Both the position numbers and the translations under genes were made by a program. 64,000 bases of DNA from Rugamonas apoptosis. Lineage in GTDB: Bacteria > Pseudomonadota > Gammaproteobacteria > Burkholderiales > Burkholderiaceae_D. The notes under the pieces are model-generated. The model saw only the letters and a program-made list of their open reading frames with translations. It was not told the origin of the DNA and did no database searches. The stretch lies in NCBI RefSeq assembly GCF_014042355.1, contig NZ_JACEZU010000009.1, positions 62,001 through 126,000 of the forward strand, written 5' to 3'. Each line of letters begins with the position of its first letter. Positions within the stretch are counted from its first letter, which is position 1. This document shows, in pieces, positions 16,900 through 25,418 of this stretch.

Positions 16900-19011
16900 T
16901 CAAGCCTCGGGCAGCGCCGGCTGGGCGTCCTTGTCGCGGAAGAAGGCCAGCACGTCGTCCTGCTCGCGCGTGCGCTTGAACGACGGCAGGCTTTGCCAGA
17001 TGCGCCGTCCGTATGGTTTGGAAATGACGCGCGGGTCGCACAACATCAGCACGCCACGGTCACCTTCATCGCGGATCAAGCGGCCGGCGCCCTGCTTGAG
17101 GTTAATGATCGCTTCCGGCAAGGTGTGGTGCATGAAGCCGTTCATGCCCTGCTTTTCCATCACTTCGATGCGGGCCGCCAGCACGGGATCGTCGGGCGGC
17201 GCAAACGGCAGCTTGTCGATGATCACCAGCGATAGCGCGTCACCCCGCACGTCCACCCCTTCCCAGAAACTCTGGCTACCGATCAGCACGCCATTACCGG
17301 CCTTGCGGAACTGGTCCAGCAATTCCGTGCGGCCCTTGTCGCCCTGCACGAACAGGGGGAACGGCAGATGGCGCTTGGCGAATTCATCGCGCAGGCGCTC
17401 GGCGGCGCGCTTGACGGCGCGCAAGGTGGTGCACAGCACGAAGGTCTTGCCGCCGGCCGCCTCGATCACGGGCAAAGCCTTGTCCAGCACGGCGTCCGTG
17501 TAGCCGATCGAGTTCGGGTCGGGCAAGCCTTGCGGCACGTACAGGATGCCTTGCTGTTCGTAGTTGAACGGGCTGGGCCAGGACATCGACAACTCGTTCG
17601 TCAGCCCCATCTGGTTGGCGAAGTGGCTGAAGTCGTTCTTCACGGCCAAGGTGGCCGAGGTGAAGATCCAGCTGCGCGGCACGCCTTCGCGCTGGCCGTT
17701 GAAGATGGGCGCGATCGACAGCGGCGTCTTGTGCAGTTGCAGCGACATGGTGTAGGCCTCGACCCAGAACACGGCTTCCTCGCCCTTGTCCACCTTGGCC
17801 TTGGGATCGTACTTCCACGCGGCCAGTTGCTGGGCCAGCTCGACGCCGCGCACCCGGCACTGTTCCAGCGTCTCGGCCCGGATCGCCTGCGTGTCGAGCA
17901 CGGCGATCAGGCCGTCGAGTTCATCCTTGAGCGTTTGCAGGGCCGGGAAGAAGTCGCTCGATGGCGCGATCTGGGGCAGCGACAGGCGTACAATGTCTTG
18001 CGGGAAGGTCAGGCGCAAGTCGCGCGCCGCCTTCTCCACCACCGTCACGGTCTTGCCCCAGTCGGCGCCGTCGCGCGCGTGGGCCAGGCCCTCGGCCAGC
18101 ACGTCGCGGCACAGTTCCAGCACTTGCGAGGTGGAGAAGGTGTCACCGAAGAACAGCGTGGCCGTATCGGGCAGCTGGTGCGCCTCGTCGAAGATGATGG
18201 TGTTGGCCGACGGCAGCAGCTCGGCCACGCCCGTGTCCTTCAAGGCCACGTCGGCAAAGAACAGGTGATGGTTAACCACCACCACGTCGGCCTGCTGGGC
18301 TTCCTTGCGGGCCTTCATCACGAAGCAGTCCTGGTAGTACTGGCACTCGGCGCCCATGCAGTTTTCGCGCGTGGACGTGACCAGGTTCCAGATCATGGCA
18401 TTCTCGGGCACCCGCGCCAGCTCGGCCTTGTCGCCGGAACTGGTCATCTTGAGAAAGCGTGAGATTTCACGCAGATGGCCGACGTCGTCGCGCGAGGTCA
18501 TGCGGCCGTTCTGCAGCGTGCGTTCCAGGTGGTAATGGCATACGTAGTTGGAGCGGCCCTTGAGCAGCGCCACCGACACGGGCGCCTGCAAGGCGGCGCG
18601 CACGGTGGGGATGTCGCGCAGGAACAATTGATCCTGCAAGTTCTTGGTGCCGGTCGAGACGATGGTCTTGCCCCCCCACAGCAAGGCCGGCACCAGGTAG
18701 GCGAAGGTCTTGCCGGTGCCGGTGCCTGCTTCCGCGATCAGGGTCTGCTGCTCGGCGATGGCTTGCGCCACGGCCTTGGCCATCTCCGTCTGCGAACGGC
18801 GCGGGCGATAGCTGCCCACGGCCGGCCCCAGCGGGCCGCCGGCGCCGAACAGGCGTTCGATCTCGGCATCGTGGCGGCCCGGTACGTGCGGCACGGCGGA
18901 CGAGGCGGCGGGAGCGGGTGCGGCAGCGGATACGCGCGCGGGCACGGCAGACGCGGCGGGCGCGTCCGACTCAGCCGGCGCGGCGGCGGACGGTAACTGG
19001 GGTTCGGTCAA
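16900..19011 (-). CDS. DinG/YoaA-type ATP-dependent DNA helicase (Rad3/XPD family)
   Basis: A superfamily-2 iron-sulfur helicase, 703 aa, acting on damaged or R-loop DNA. The first 45 residues are Ala/Pro-rich and poorly conserved. Walker A AGTGTGKT lies at 95-102, and the Fe-S domain cysteines are at 158, 218, 223 and 229. DEAH is at 275-278. Motifs V/VI near the C-terminus appear as GSQSFWEGVDV and QGAGRLIRDEGDRGV. The four-cysteine cluster places it in the DinG/YoaA group; YoaA is the closer match in length and N-terminal layout. It stands alone between a convergent qor and a small YdcH-like gene on the same strand. Confidence 0.9.
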   Translation of the reverse strand: MTEPQLPSAAAPAESDAPAASAVPARVSAAAPAPAASSAVPHVPGRHDAEIERLFGAGGPLGPAVGSYRPRRSQTEMAKAVAQAIAEQQTLIAEAGTGTGKTFAYLVPALLWGGKTIVSTGTKNLQDQLFLRDIPTVRAALQAPVSVALLKGRSNYVCHYHLERTLQNGRMTSRDDVGHLREISRFLKMTSSGDKAELARVPENAMIWNLVTSTRENCMGAECQYYQDCFVMKARKEAQQADVVVVNHHLFFADVALKDTGVAELLPSANTIIFDEAHQLPDTATLFFGDTFSTSQVLELCRDVLAEGLAHARDGADWGKTVTVVEKAARDLRLTFPQDIVRLSLPQIAPSSDFFPALQTLKDELDGLIAVLDTQAIRAETLEQCRVRGVELAQQLAAWKYDPKAKVDKGEEAVFWVEAYTMSLQLHKTPLSIAPIFNGQREGVPRSWIFTSATLAVKNDFSHFANQMGLTNELSMSWPSPFNYEQQGILYVPQGLPDPNSIGYTDAVLDKALPVIEAAGGKTFVLCTTLRAVKRAAERLRDEFAKRHLPFPLFVQGDKGRTELLDQFRKAGNGVLIGSQSFWEGVDVRGDALSLVIIDKLPFAPPDDPVLAARIEVMEKQGMNGFMHHTLPEAIINLKQGAGRLIRDEGDRGVLMLCDPRVISKPYGRRIWQSLPSFKRTREQDDVLAFFRDKDAQPALPEA

Positions 19012-19052
19012 AATAAGCTTTATGGTGGCGTGCGGGCGCCAGTCGTCGGGCG

Positions 19053-19253
19053 TCAGGCCGGGACGTCAGGCACCAATTGCATTTTCAGCAATGTGATATA
19101 GTCTTTCAGCTGCAGTTTACGCTTTTTCAGGCGCCGCAGTTGCAGCTGGTCGTGGTGTCCATCCCGCGTCAGCATTTCGATCACCGCGTCAAGGTCGCGG
19201 TGTTCCACGTCAAGTTCTATCAGGCGTCGCTGTATTTCTTGTGCATCAGTCAT
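19053..19253 (-). CDS. YdcH-family small coiled-coil protein (DUF465)
   Basis: A 66-aa basic/acidic helical protein (MTDAQEIQRRLIELDVEHRD ... RRLKKRKLQLKDYITLL) typical of the DUF465/YdcH family, whose function is unknown. The frame stays open for 38 more codons upstream, but that part is not conserved in character and ATG 19253 gives the usual family length. It lies 41 bases upstream of the helicase gene on the same strand, so they may share a transcript. Confidence 0.85.
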   Translation of the reverse strand: MTDAQEIQRRLIELDVEHRDLDAVIEMLTRDGHHDQLQLRRLKKRKLQLKDYITLLKMQLVPDVPA

Positions 19254-19450
19254 GGTGAGGTTTTCTGTTACAAATTGTTCCGTGCGTTCCGGGCAGATAC
19301 GCATACAATCCAAATAGTTTCGCTTAGCCAACAACCATGCTTGCAACAAAACCGCGTAACGGTGCATAGTTTAATCTACGCCAGCCCAGCCGCCAACAGA
19401 ATTGATGTAGAGAACGCCACGGCTAGCCCAGCCGGGATACAGTGTGAGAT

Positions 19451-20257
19451 ATGAGCGCCTATAAAATCGAAGCCGGCACGGCCCAGCATATCGGCAACCG
19501 GGCCCAGCAAAATGACCGGGTGGCCCTGTACACGGCCGCCCAGGCGCCCGGCTACGTGCTGGCCGTGCTGGCCGACGGCGTCAGCGGCGGCCCCATCGCC
19601 TCCGAGCAGGTGCTGCTGACCAGCAAACACCTGTTCGACGAATTCCGCGTGGGCGACACACCCAACCTGCAACGCCTGGAAGAACTGCTGCGCAACATCG
19701 CACAGGAGGCGCACGAGGTGATCAAGATGACCCCGATCGCCGCCAGCAGCGAGCCGCACAGCACGCTGGTGTTGCTGGCCCTCACGCCGCAGCGCCAGGC
19801 CGTGTGGGCTTGCGTGGGCGATTCGCGCCTGTACCGCTTCGCCGGCCAGACCTGCGCTGCCCGCAGCAACGACGCGGCCTATGTGGACCACCTCGTCACC
19901 GACGACAAGCTGCCGCTGGAGGCGGCCAAGAAACACCGCAGTTCCAAGCTGCTCAGCAACGTGCTGGGCAACCACCTCAAGCCGCCGTTCGTCACCGTGG
20001 GCCGGCACGAAGGCTTGCAGGCCGGCGACGCCTTCCTGCTGTGCTCTGACGGCCTGTGGCAATACTTCACCGACCTGGAACTGGCCGCCGCGCTGGCGCG
20101 CAACGCGCCGCGCCAGGCCTCGGAATTGCTGATCAACAAGGCCATCGAACGGGCCGCCGGCAAGGGCGACAACTGCTCGATGGCCATCATCAAGCTGGTC
20201 GCGCCACCCAAGGAAAAACCCAGTTACACCGTGCAGCGCCTGAAACGGGCCGTCTGA
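19451..20257 (+). CDS. PP2C-family serine/threonine protein phosphatase
   Basis: A soluble 268-aa metal-dependent phosphatase. It shows the PP2C motif series: GNRAQQND (15-22), LADGVSGG (40-47) with the metal Asp, CVGDSRLYRF near 119, LLCSDGLWQYF near 199, and GKGDNCSMAIIKL near 236. No kinase, sensor or FHA gene lies nearby, so its substrate is unknown. The next gene on the other strand ends one base beyond its stop, a tightly convergent arrangement without a terminator. Confidence 0.9.
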   Translation: MSAYKIEAGTAQHIGNRAQQNDRVALYTAAQAPGYVLAVLADGVSGGPIASEQVLLTSKHLFDEFRVGDTPNLQRLEELLRNIAQEAHEVIKMTPIAASSEPHSTLVLLALTPQRQAVWACVGDSRLYRFAGQTCAARSNDAAYVDHLVTDDKLPLEAAKKHRSSKLLSNVLGNHLKPPFVTVGRHEGLQAGDAFLLCSDGLWQYFTDLELAAALARNAPRQASELLINKAIERAAGKGDNCSMAIIKLVAPPKEKPSYTVQRLKRAV

Positions 20258-20258
20258 C

Positions 20259-20984
20259 TTATTGCTTGAGCGCCGACGCGGCGGCCGCTGCCGCCGCAGC
20301 CGCTTTCTTGCGCTCGGCTTCCTCGCGCGCGGCGCGCCTGGCGCCCGCTGCCTGCTTTTTCCTGGCGATGGCTGCTTTGCGCTCGACCGATTCCTGCTGC
20401 TTGCGCTCATAGGCGGCCGCGTTGGCGGCGCGCCGGGCGGCGCCGGCCGCTTCGTCGGCTTCATGGCGCTGTTCGCGCGCGTCGTGCTCGGCCTGACGCT
20501 CGGCCAGCGACGGGCCGGCTTTGGGCGCGGACGGCGCCACGTCAACCGGGGCCGGGGTCTTGACCGGACGCGGCTGGGCGGCCCGCGCGGCCTGTTCTTC
20601 CTCGTCCTTGCGGGACCGCTCGGCCAACTCGGCGTCACGCTTGTTGACGGAGTCCTGGCGCTTGAAATGGCTGGCCTCCACTTCCACCGCGCGCAAGTCG
20701 GACAACGCCACGCGCCGCCTTTCGCGCGCCTGGTCCAGGCAGCGGTTGACGAAGAACTTGTCGTAGCAGACTTGCTCTTCCTGCGCGTAGCGCGCATGCA
20801 CGGCGGCGCGCTCGCGCGCCACCTGCTCCAGCGTGGCGTCGGCCTGCTCGACCGAGTGGGTGGCCGGCACCCGTGGCTCGCCCAGCGGAGCCTGGCCTAT
20901 GTTCTGGGCCTGCGCCGGCGCCGACAGGGTCGCGCCGAGCAGCGGCAGCAGCAACGCCAGCTTCAGGAAAGTGGTTGGTGTCAT
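20259..20984 (-). CDS. Exported Ala/Glu/Arg-rich coiled-coil protein, function unknown
   Basis: A 241-aa protein with a Sec signal peptide (MTPTTFLKLALLLPLLGATL, cleavage near AQAQ). The mature part holds a conserved-looking stretch with two cysteines (EEQVCYDKFFVNRCLDQAR, about 70-90) that may form a disulfide. It is followed by long charged helices and an Ala-rich tail of low complexity. The cysteine-bearing segment resembles uncharacterised betaproteobacterial periplasmic proteins. Nothing visible suggests an enzyme. It ends one base from the convergent PP2C gene. Confidence 0.72.
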   Translation of the reverse strand: MTPTTFLKLALLLPLLGATLSAPAQAQNIGQAPLGEPRVPATHSVEQADATLEQVARERAAVHARYAQEEQVCYDKFFVNRCLDQARERRRVALSDLRAVEVEASHFKRQDSVNKRDAELAERSRKDEEEQAARAAQPRPVKTPAPVDVAPSAPKAGPSLAERQAEHDAREQRHEADEAAGAARRAANAAAYERKQQESVERKAAIARKKQAAGARRAAREEAERKKAAAAAAAAASALKQ

Positions 20985-21037
20985 GTTCAGTTTCAGTTGC
21001 GGTTACGCGTGATGCGTTTTGCCGTATGCCTTATACC

Positions 21038-22135
21038 TTATGCCAGCGCGTCAGCCGCGCCGCGCTGTTCCTTGTCCATGTAGTCGCGCGACTGCATCTC
21101 GACGATGCGCGAGACGGTGCGGTGGAACTCGTTGGCCAGGGTGCCGGTCGTGTACAGCTCTTCCGGCTCCACCTCGGCCGACATCAGCAGCTTGACCTTC
21201 TGATCGTAGAACACGTCGATCAGCCAGGTGAAGCGGCGCGCCTCGGAAGACATGGCCGCCGACATCATGGGAATCCCGGACAATATCACGGTATGGAAGC
21301 GGCTGGCGATTTCCAGGTAATCGTTTTGCGAGCGGGGACCGCCGCACAAGGTGGCGAAATCGAACCAGATGGTGGTGCCGGCCCGGCGCAAGGCGCGGAT
21401 TTCGCGGCTCTCGATGCGCACCACCGGGTCTTCGTCGGCCGATTCCGCCACGCTGGCGTAGGCTTCGCGCAGCGCGTGGTCGGTGGCCGCGCCCAGCGGC
21501 GTGTAGTAGGACTGCACCTGCTCCAGCGCGCGGCCGCGGTAGTCGATGCCGGCGTCGATGTTCATCACGTCCAGCTTCTCGTACAGCAGGCGGATGGTGG
21601 GCAGGATGCGGTCGCGGTGCAGGCCGTCGGGGTACAGCAGCTGCGGGTCGTAATTGGAGGTCATGATGAAGGCCACGCCGTTGTCGAACAGGGCCGACAG
21701 CAGGTTGTACATGATCATGGCGTCGGCCACGTCCGAGATGTGGAACTCGTCGAAGCAGATCAAACGGTATTTCTTGGCGATGCGGCGCGCCACTTCGTTG
21801 AGCGGATCGGCCACGCCGGTCAGTTCATCGAGCTGGCGGTGCACGCCGCGCATGAATTCATGGAAGTGCAAACGGGTCTTGCGCACCACCGGCACCACTG
21901 AATAGAAGCTGTCCATCAGGAAGGACTTGCCGCGCCCCACCCCGCCCCACATGTACACGCCGCGCGGCACGCCGGGGCGGTTGATCAGGCGTTTCAGGCC
22001 GTTCGAGCGCTGGCCCTTGTAGGCCACCCACTCGTCATAGCACTTCTGCAGGCGGTCGACGGCGCGCTGTTGTTCAGCGTCGGCCTTGAAATCGCGCTGC
22101 TCCAGCGCATGCTGATAAAACTCTTGGACGTTCAT
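21038..22135 (-). CDS. zapE: Cell division protein ZapE (AFG1-like ATPase)
   Basis: An AAA+ type ATPase of 365 aa that associates with the Z-ring in E. coli. Walker A GGVGRGKS is at 64-71, Walker B is in LICFDEFHISD, and the family segments TRLHFHEFM and SNYDPQLLYPDGLHRD are clear. The start ATG 22135 is chosen because the ten codons before it are not family-like. It follows lpd at a 100-base gap that contains a large hairpin with a T run, so it probably has its own promoter. Confidence 0.93.
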   Translation of the reverse strand: MNVQEFYQHALEQRDFKADAEQQRAVDRLQKCYDEWVAYKGQRSNGLKRLINRPGVPRGVYMWGGVGRGKSFLMDSFYSVVPVVRKTRLHFHEFMRGVHRQLDELTGVADPLNEVARRIAKKYRLICFDEFHISDVADAMIMYNLLSALFDNGVAFIMTSNYDPQLLYPDGLHRDRILPTIRLLYEKLDVMNIDAGIDYRGRALEQVQSYYTPLGAATDHALREAYASVAESADEDPVVRIESREIRALRRAGTTIWFDFATLCGGPRSQNDYLEIASRFHTVILSGIPMMSAAMSSEARRFTWLIDVFYDQKVKLLMSAEVEPEELYTTGTLANEFHRTVSRIVEMQSRDYMDKEQRGAADALA

Positions 22136-22162
22136 GGAATTCACTTCAGTGCGACGGCTGCA

Positions 22163-22225
22163 CAAAAAAAACGGCGGGCCTGCGTCCGCCCTACCGATAC
22201 CGCGTAGGACGAACGGGGGCCCGCC
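22163..22225 (-). terminator. Large hairpin with T run after lpd (REP-like)
   Basis: On the minus strand a GGCCCGCCG/CGGCGGGCC outer stem (22171-22179 with 22217-22225) encloses a second imperfect stem and is followed by eight T (22163-22170). It lies directly after the lpd stop and should act as its terminator. The inner GTAGG...CCTAC elements look like dispersed repeat sequence rather than a plain terminator. Confidence 0.75.
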
Positions 22226-22235
22226 GCGTACTGCT

Positions 22236-23669
22236 TTAGAAGTTCAGGGTGCGCTTGTCGATCGCCAGTGCCGCTTCCTTGGTCGCTTCCGACAGCGATG
22301 GGTGTGCGTGGCAGATACGTGCGATGTCTTCAGCCGAAGCCTTGAACTCCATCGCCACCACGGCTTCCGAAATCAGCTCGGATGCCATTGGGCCGATGAT
22401 GTGCACGCCCAGGATCTCGTCGGTGGTCGCGTCAGCCAGGAACTTGACCATACCCGAGGTGTCGCCCAGCGCGCGCGCACGGCCGTTGGCCAGGAACGGG
22501 AAGGTACCGGCCTTGTAAGCCACGCCTTCAGCTTTCAATTGCTGTTCGGTCTTGCCAACCCACGCGATTTCCGGCGAGGTGTAGATCACCCAAGGAATGG
22601 TGTTGAAGTTGGTGTGGCCATGCTGGCCGGCCATACGCTCGGCCACGGCAACGCCCTCTTCTTCCGCTTTGTGCGCCAGCATCGGGCCGCGCACCACGTC
22701 GCCCACCGCCCACACGCCAGGCAGGTTGGTCTTGCAGTCGCCGTCCACGGCCACGAAGCCGCGCTCGTCGAGCTGCAGGCCGACCTTGTCGGCACCCAGG
22801 CCGTTGGTGTTGGGGGTACGGCCGATCGAGATGATCAGCTTGTCGAACACGGCGCTCTGGGCTTCGCCCTTGGCGTTTTCGTATTCCACGGTGACGTTGT
22901 TCTTGCCGGTGCTGATCTTGCCGATCTTGCAACCCAGGTTGATCGACAGGCCCTGCTTGGCGAACAGCTTGCCCGCTTCCTTGGCGATCTGCTCGTCGAC
23001 GGCGCCCAGGAACACAGGCAGGCCTTCCAGCACGGTCACTTCGGAACCCAGGCGGCGCCATACGGAGCCCATTTCCAGGCCGATCACGCCGGCGCCGATC
23101 ACGCCCAGCTTGGCCGGAACAGCGTCGATCGCCAGCGCGCCGGTGTTCGACAGGATCAGTTTTTCATCAAACGGTGCGCCTGGCAGTTCACGCGCGTTGG
23201 AGCCGGTGGCGATGATGACTTGCTTGGCGTTGATGGTTTCGTTGGCGGGTGCCGAGACGACGATAGGATAGCCGTCAGCGGTGGCGGCGCCGCCGAACGA
23301 GGCGCGGCCGTGGAAGAAGCTCACTTTGTTCTTCTTGAACAGGAACAGGATGCCGTCGTTGTTCTGCTTGACGACGGTGTCCTTGCGCTTGATCATCTGG
23401 CCCAGGTTCAGCGACAGGCCGGCGACGTCGATGCCGTGCTCCTTGAAAGCATGGCCAGCGTGCTCATAGTGCTCGGACGACTGCAGCAGCGCCTTCGATG
23501 GAATGCAGCCAACGTTGGTGCAGGTGCCGCCTGGAGCGGGACCGCCCTTGGCGTTTTCCCATGCGTCCACGCAGGCCACGGAGAAGCCCAGCTGCGCTGC
23601 GCGGATGGCGGCGATGTAACCGCCAGGACCGGCGCCGATCACGACGACGTCAAATTGTTTAGTGCTCAT
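22236..23669 (-). CDS. lpd: Dihydrolipoyl dehydrogenase (E3)
   Basis: A flavoprotein that reoxidises the lipoyl group of the 2-oxoglutarate dehydrogenase complex with NAD+. It is 477 aa, family length. The FAD site is VVVIGAGPGGYIAAIRAAQLG, the redox disulfide is GGTCTNVGCIPSKALL, the NAD site is IGAGVIGLEMGSVW, and the C-terminal interface has HAHPSLSEA with the active-site His. Start ATG 23669. Seven bases separate it from the PspC-like gene, so it belongs to the odhA-odhB transcript. Confidence 0.96.
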   Translation of the reverse strand: MSTKQFDVVVIGAGPGGYIAAIRAAQLGFSVACVDAWENAKGGPAPGGTCTNVGCIPSKALLQSSEHYEHAGHAFKEHGIDVAGLSLNLGQMIKRKDTVVKQNNDGILFLFKKNKVSFFHGRASFGGAATADGYPIVVSAPANETINAKQVIIATGSNARELPGAPFDEKLILSNTGALAIDAVPAKLGVIGAGVIGLEMGSVWRRLGSEVTVLEGLPVFLGAVDEQIAKEAGKLFAKQGLSINLGCKIGKISTGKNNVTVEYENAKGEAQSAVFDKLIISIGRTPNTNGLGADKVGLQLDERGFVAVDGDCKTNLPGVWAVGDVVRGPMLAHKAEEEGVAVAERMAGQHGHTNFNTIPWVIYTSPEIAWVGKTEQQLKAEGVAYKAGTFPFLANGRARALGDTSGMVKFLADATTDEILGVHIIGPMASELISEAVVAMEFKASAEDIARICHAHPSLSEATKEAALAIDKRTLNF

Positions 23670-23676
23670 ATTTTTC

Positions 23677-24018
23677 TCAATTCCCAATCAGTTCCTCGTC
23701 CGGGACGAAGATCCATAACAGTAGGTAGACCACCAGTCCGAAGCCAAAAGTCACCGTGAACAGCGCGAAGATCAGGCGCCACACCCACGATTCCATGCCC
23801 GACGCCTTGGCCAGGCCGCCGCACACGCCGCCCAGCCAGCGGTCGCGGCGCGAGCGGCGCAGGCGATTCAATTCGCCCGGCAGGTCGATGTCGGCGCCGT
23901 CACGCGGAGGCGGACTGGCGTTCAACAGCCTGGCCTTGGCCTGGGCGAATTCCTCGTCGGACAAGGCGCCCGCCTGGTGCAGCTCGTGCAGGCGCTTGAT
24001 TTCTTCGGCTACGTTCAT
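23677..24018 (-). CDS. PspC-domain membrane protein with SHOCT-like N-terminus
   Basis: A 113-aa protein. Residues 5-32 (EEIKRLHELHQAGALSDEEF) look like a SHOCT helix hairpin. Residues 55-110 form a PspC domain (RRDRWLGGVCGGLAKASG) ending in a hydrophobic membrane segment (RLIFALFTVTFGFGLVVYLL). PspC proteins sense envelope stress in the phage-shock response, but no other psp gene is present. It sits between odhB (62-base gap) and lpd (7-base gap), an unexpected place inside a central metabolic operon. Confidence 0.85.
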   Translation of the reverse strand: MNVAEEIKRLHELHQAGALSDEEFAQAKARLLNASPPPRDGADIDLPGELNRLRRSRRDRWLGGVCGGLAKASGMESWVWRLIFALFTVTFGFGLVVYLLLWIFVPDEELIGN

Positions 24019-24080
24019 GGTGGCCTTTCATGCTGGCCCCTGCCCGGGTGGACAGGGGCGTACTGGCGAAACGCGGGTGA

Positions 24081-25319
24081 TTACAGTTCCAGCAGCAGGC
24101 GGGCTGGATCTTCCAGCGCTTCCTTCATGGCCACCAGGCCCAGCACGGCTTCGCGGCCGTCGATGATACGGTGGTCGTACGACATCGCCAGGTAGTTCAT
24201 AGGACGGATCACGATCTGGCCGTTTTCAACCACAGCGCGGTCCTTGGTCGCGTGCACGCCCAGGATGGCCGATTGTGGCGGGTTGATGATCGGGGTCGAC
24301 AGCATGGAGCCGAAGGTGCCGCCGTTCGAGATCGAGAAGGTACCGCCGGTCAGGTCGTCCAGCGTCAGCTTGCCTTCCTTGGCCTTGGCGCCGAATTCGC
24401 CGATTTTCTTCTCGATGTCGGCGATCGACATCTGGTCCGCGTTGCGCAGGATAGGCACCACCAGGCCGCGTGGCGAACCGACGGCGATACCGATGTCGAA
24501 GTAGCCGTGGTAGACGATGTCGTTGCCGTCCACGGAGGCGTTCAGGATCGGGTACTTCTTCAGGGCTGCCACGGCGGCCTTGACGAAGAAGGACATGAAG
24601 CCCAGCTTGACGCCGTGCTCTTTCTCGAACTTGTCCTTGTACTTGTTACGCAGGTCCATCACAGGCGCCATGTTCACCTCGTTGAAGGTGGTCAGGATGG
24701 CGTTGGTCGATTGCGACTGGATCAGGCGCTCGGCGATACGGGCGCGCAGGCGGCTCATTGGCACGCGCTCTTCCGGACGGTCGCCCAGGTTAGGAGCGGC
24801 CACGGCCACTTGTTGCAGCGCTGGTTTGGCAGCGGCTGGCGCCAGCGGCGCGACGGCAGGAGCGGCAGGCTTGGCGGCGGCGGCCAGGGCGTCGCCCTTG
24901 GTCACGCGGCCATCTTTACCGGTGCCGGCCACTTGCGAGGCCGACAGGTTGGCTTCCGACAGGATCTTGGCGGCGGCAGGCATGGCCACGTCGCCCTTGT
25001 TGCCGGCGGCGGCAGCGGCAGGAGCAGCGGCGGCTGGAGCAGCGGCGGCAGCAGCTGGGGCAGCGGCGGCAGCCGAACCTTCGGTGTCGATGATGGCGAT
25101 CACTTCGCCGGCGACCACGGTGCTGCCGTCGCCCTTGATGATCTGTACCAGCACGCCAGCGGAAGGTGCTGGCAGTTCCAGCACCACTTTGTCGGTTTCG
25201 ATATCGATCAGGTTTTCGTCGCGGGCCACTGCCTCGCCGACTTTCTTATGCCAGGTCAGCATGGTCGCTTCGGCGACCGACTCGGACAGTTGAGGAACCT
25301 TGACTTCGATTTGTGCCAT
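24081..25319 (-). CDS. odhB: 2-oxoglutarate dehydrogenase E2, dihydrolipoyl succinyltransferase
   Basis: The core of the 2-oxoglutarate dehydrogenase complex, 412 aa. A single lipoyl domain (1-76, lipoyl-lysine in DIETDKVVLE) is followed by an Ala/Pro-rich linker, a peripheral-subunit-binding domain (PAAKILSEANLSASQVAGTGKDGRV in two parts) and the catalytic domain, which ends with AMSYDHRIIDGR containing the active-site His and Asp. Start ATG 25319; the longer frame upstream is not conserved. It follows odhA by 99 bases. Confidence 0.96.
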   Translation of the reverse strand: MAQIEVKVPQLSESVAEATMLTWHKKVGEAVARDENLIDIETDKVVLELPAPSAGVLVQIIKGDGSTVVAGEVIAIIDTEGSAAAAAPAAAAAAPAAAAPAAAAAGNKGDVAMPAAAKILSEANLSASQVAGTGKDGRVTKGDALAAAAKPAAPAVAPLAPAAAKPALQQVAVAAPNLGDRPEERVPMSRLRARIAERLIQSQSTNAILTTFNEVNMAPVMDLRNKYKDKFEKEHGVKLGFMSFFVKAAVAALKKYPILNASVDGNDIVYHGYFDIGIAVGSPRGLVVPILRNADQMSIADIEKKIGEFGAKAKEGKLTLDDLTGGTFSISNGGTFGSMLSTPIINPPQSAILGVHATKDRAVVENGQIVIRPMNYLAMSYDHRIIDGREAVLGLVAMKEALEDPARLLLEL

Positions 25320-25418
25320 GTAAAACTCCGTATATTTTGTTATTGCGGCGCCGCGCCCCGCGCGGCGCACCGTCAGTGAATGCGATCAGGCGCCGCGACT
25401 GTCGCGGCGCCGTTGACC

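Noticed and set aside
19376..20797. A 473-codon minus-strand frame opposite the PP2C gene
   Set aside because: It crosses an intergenic region and shadows two real genes. The composition is Arg/Pro-rich at one end and His/Gln-rich at the other.
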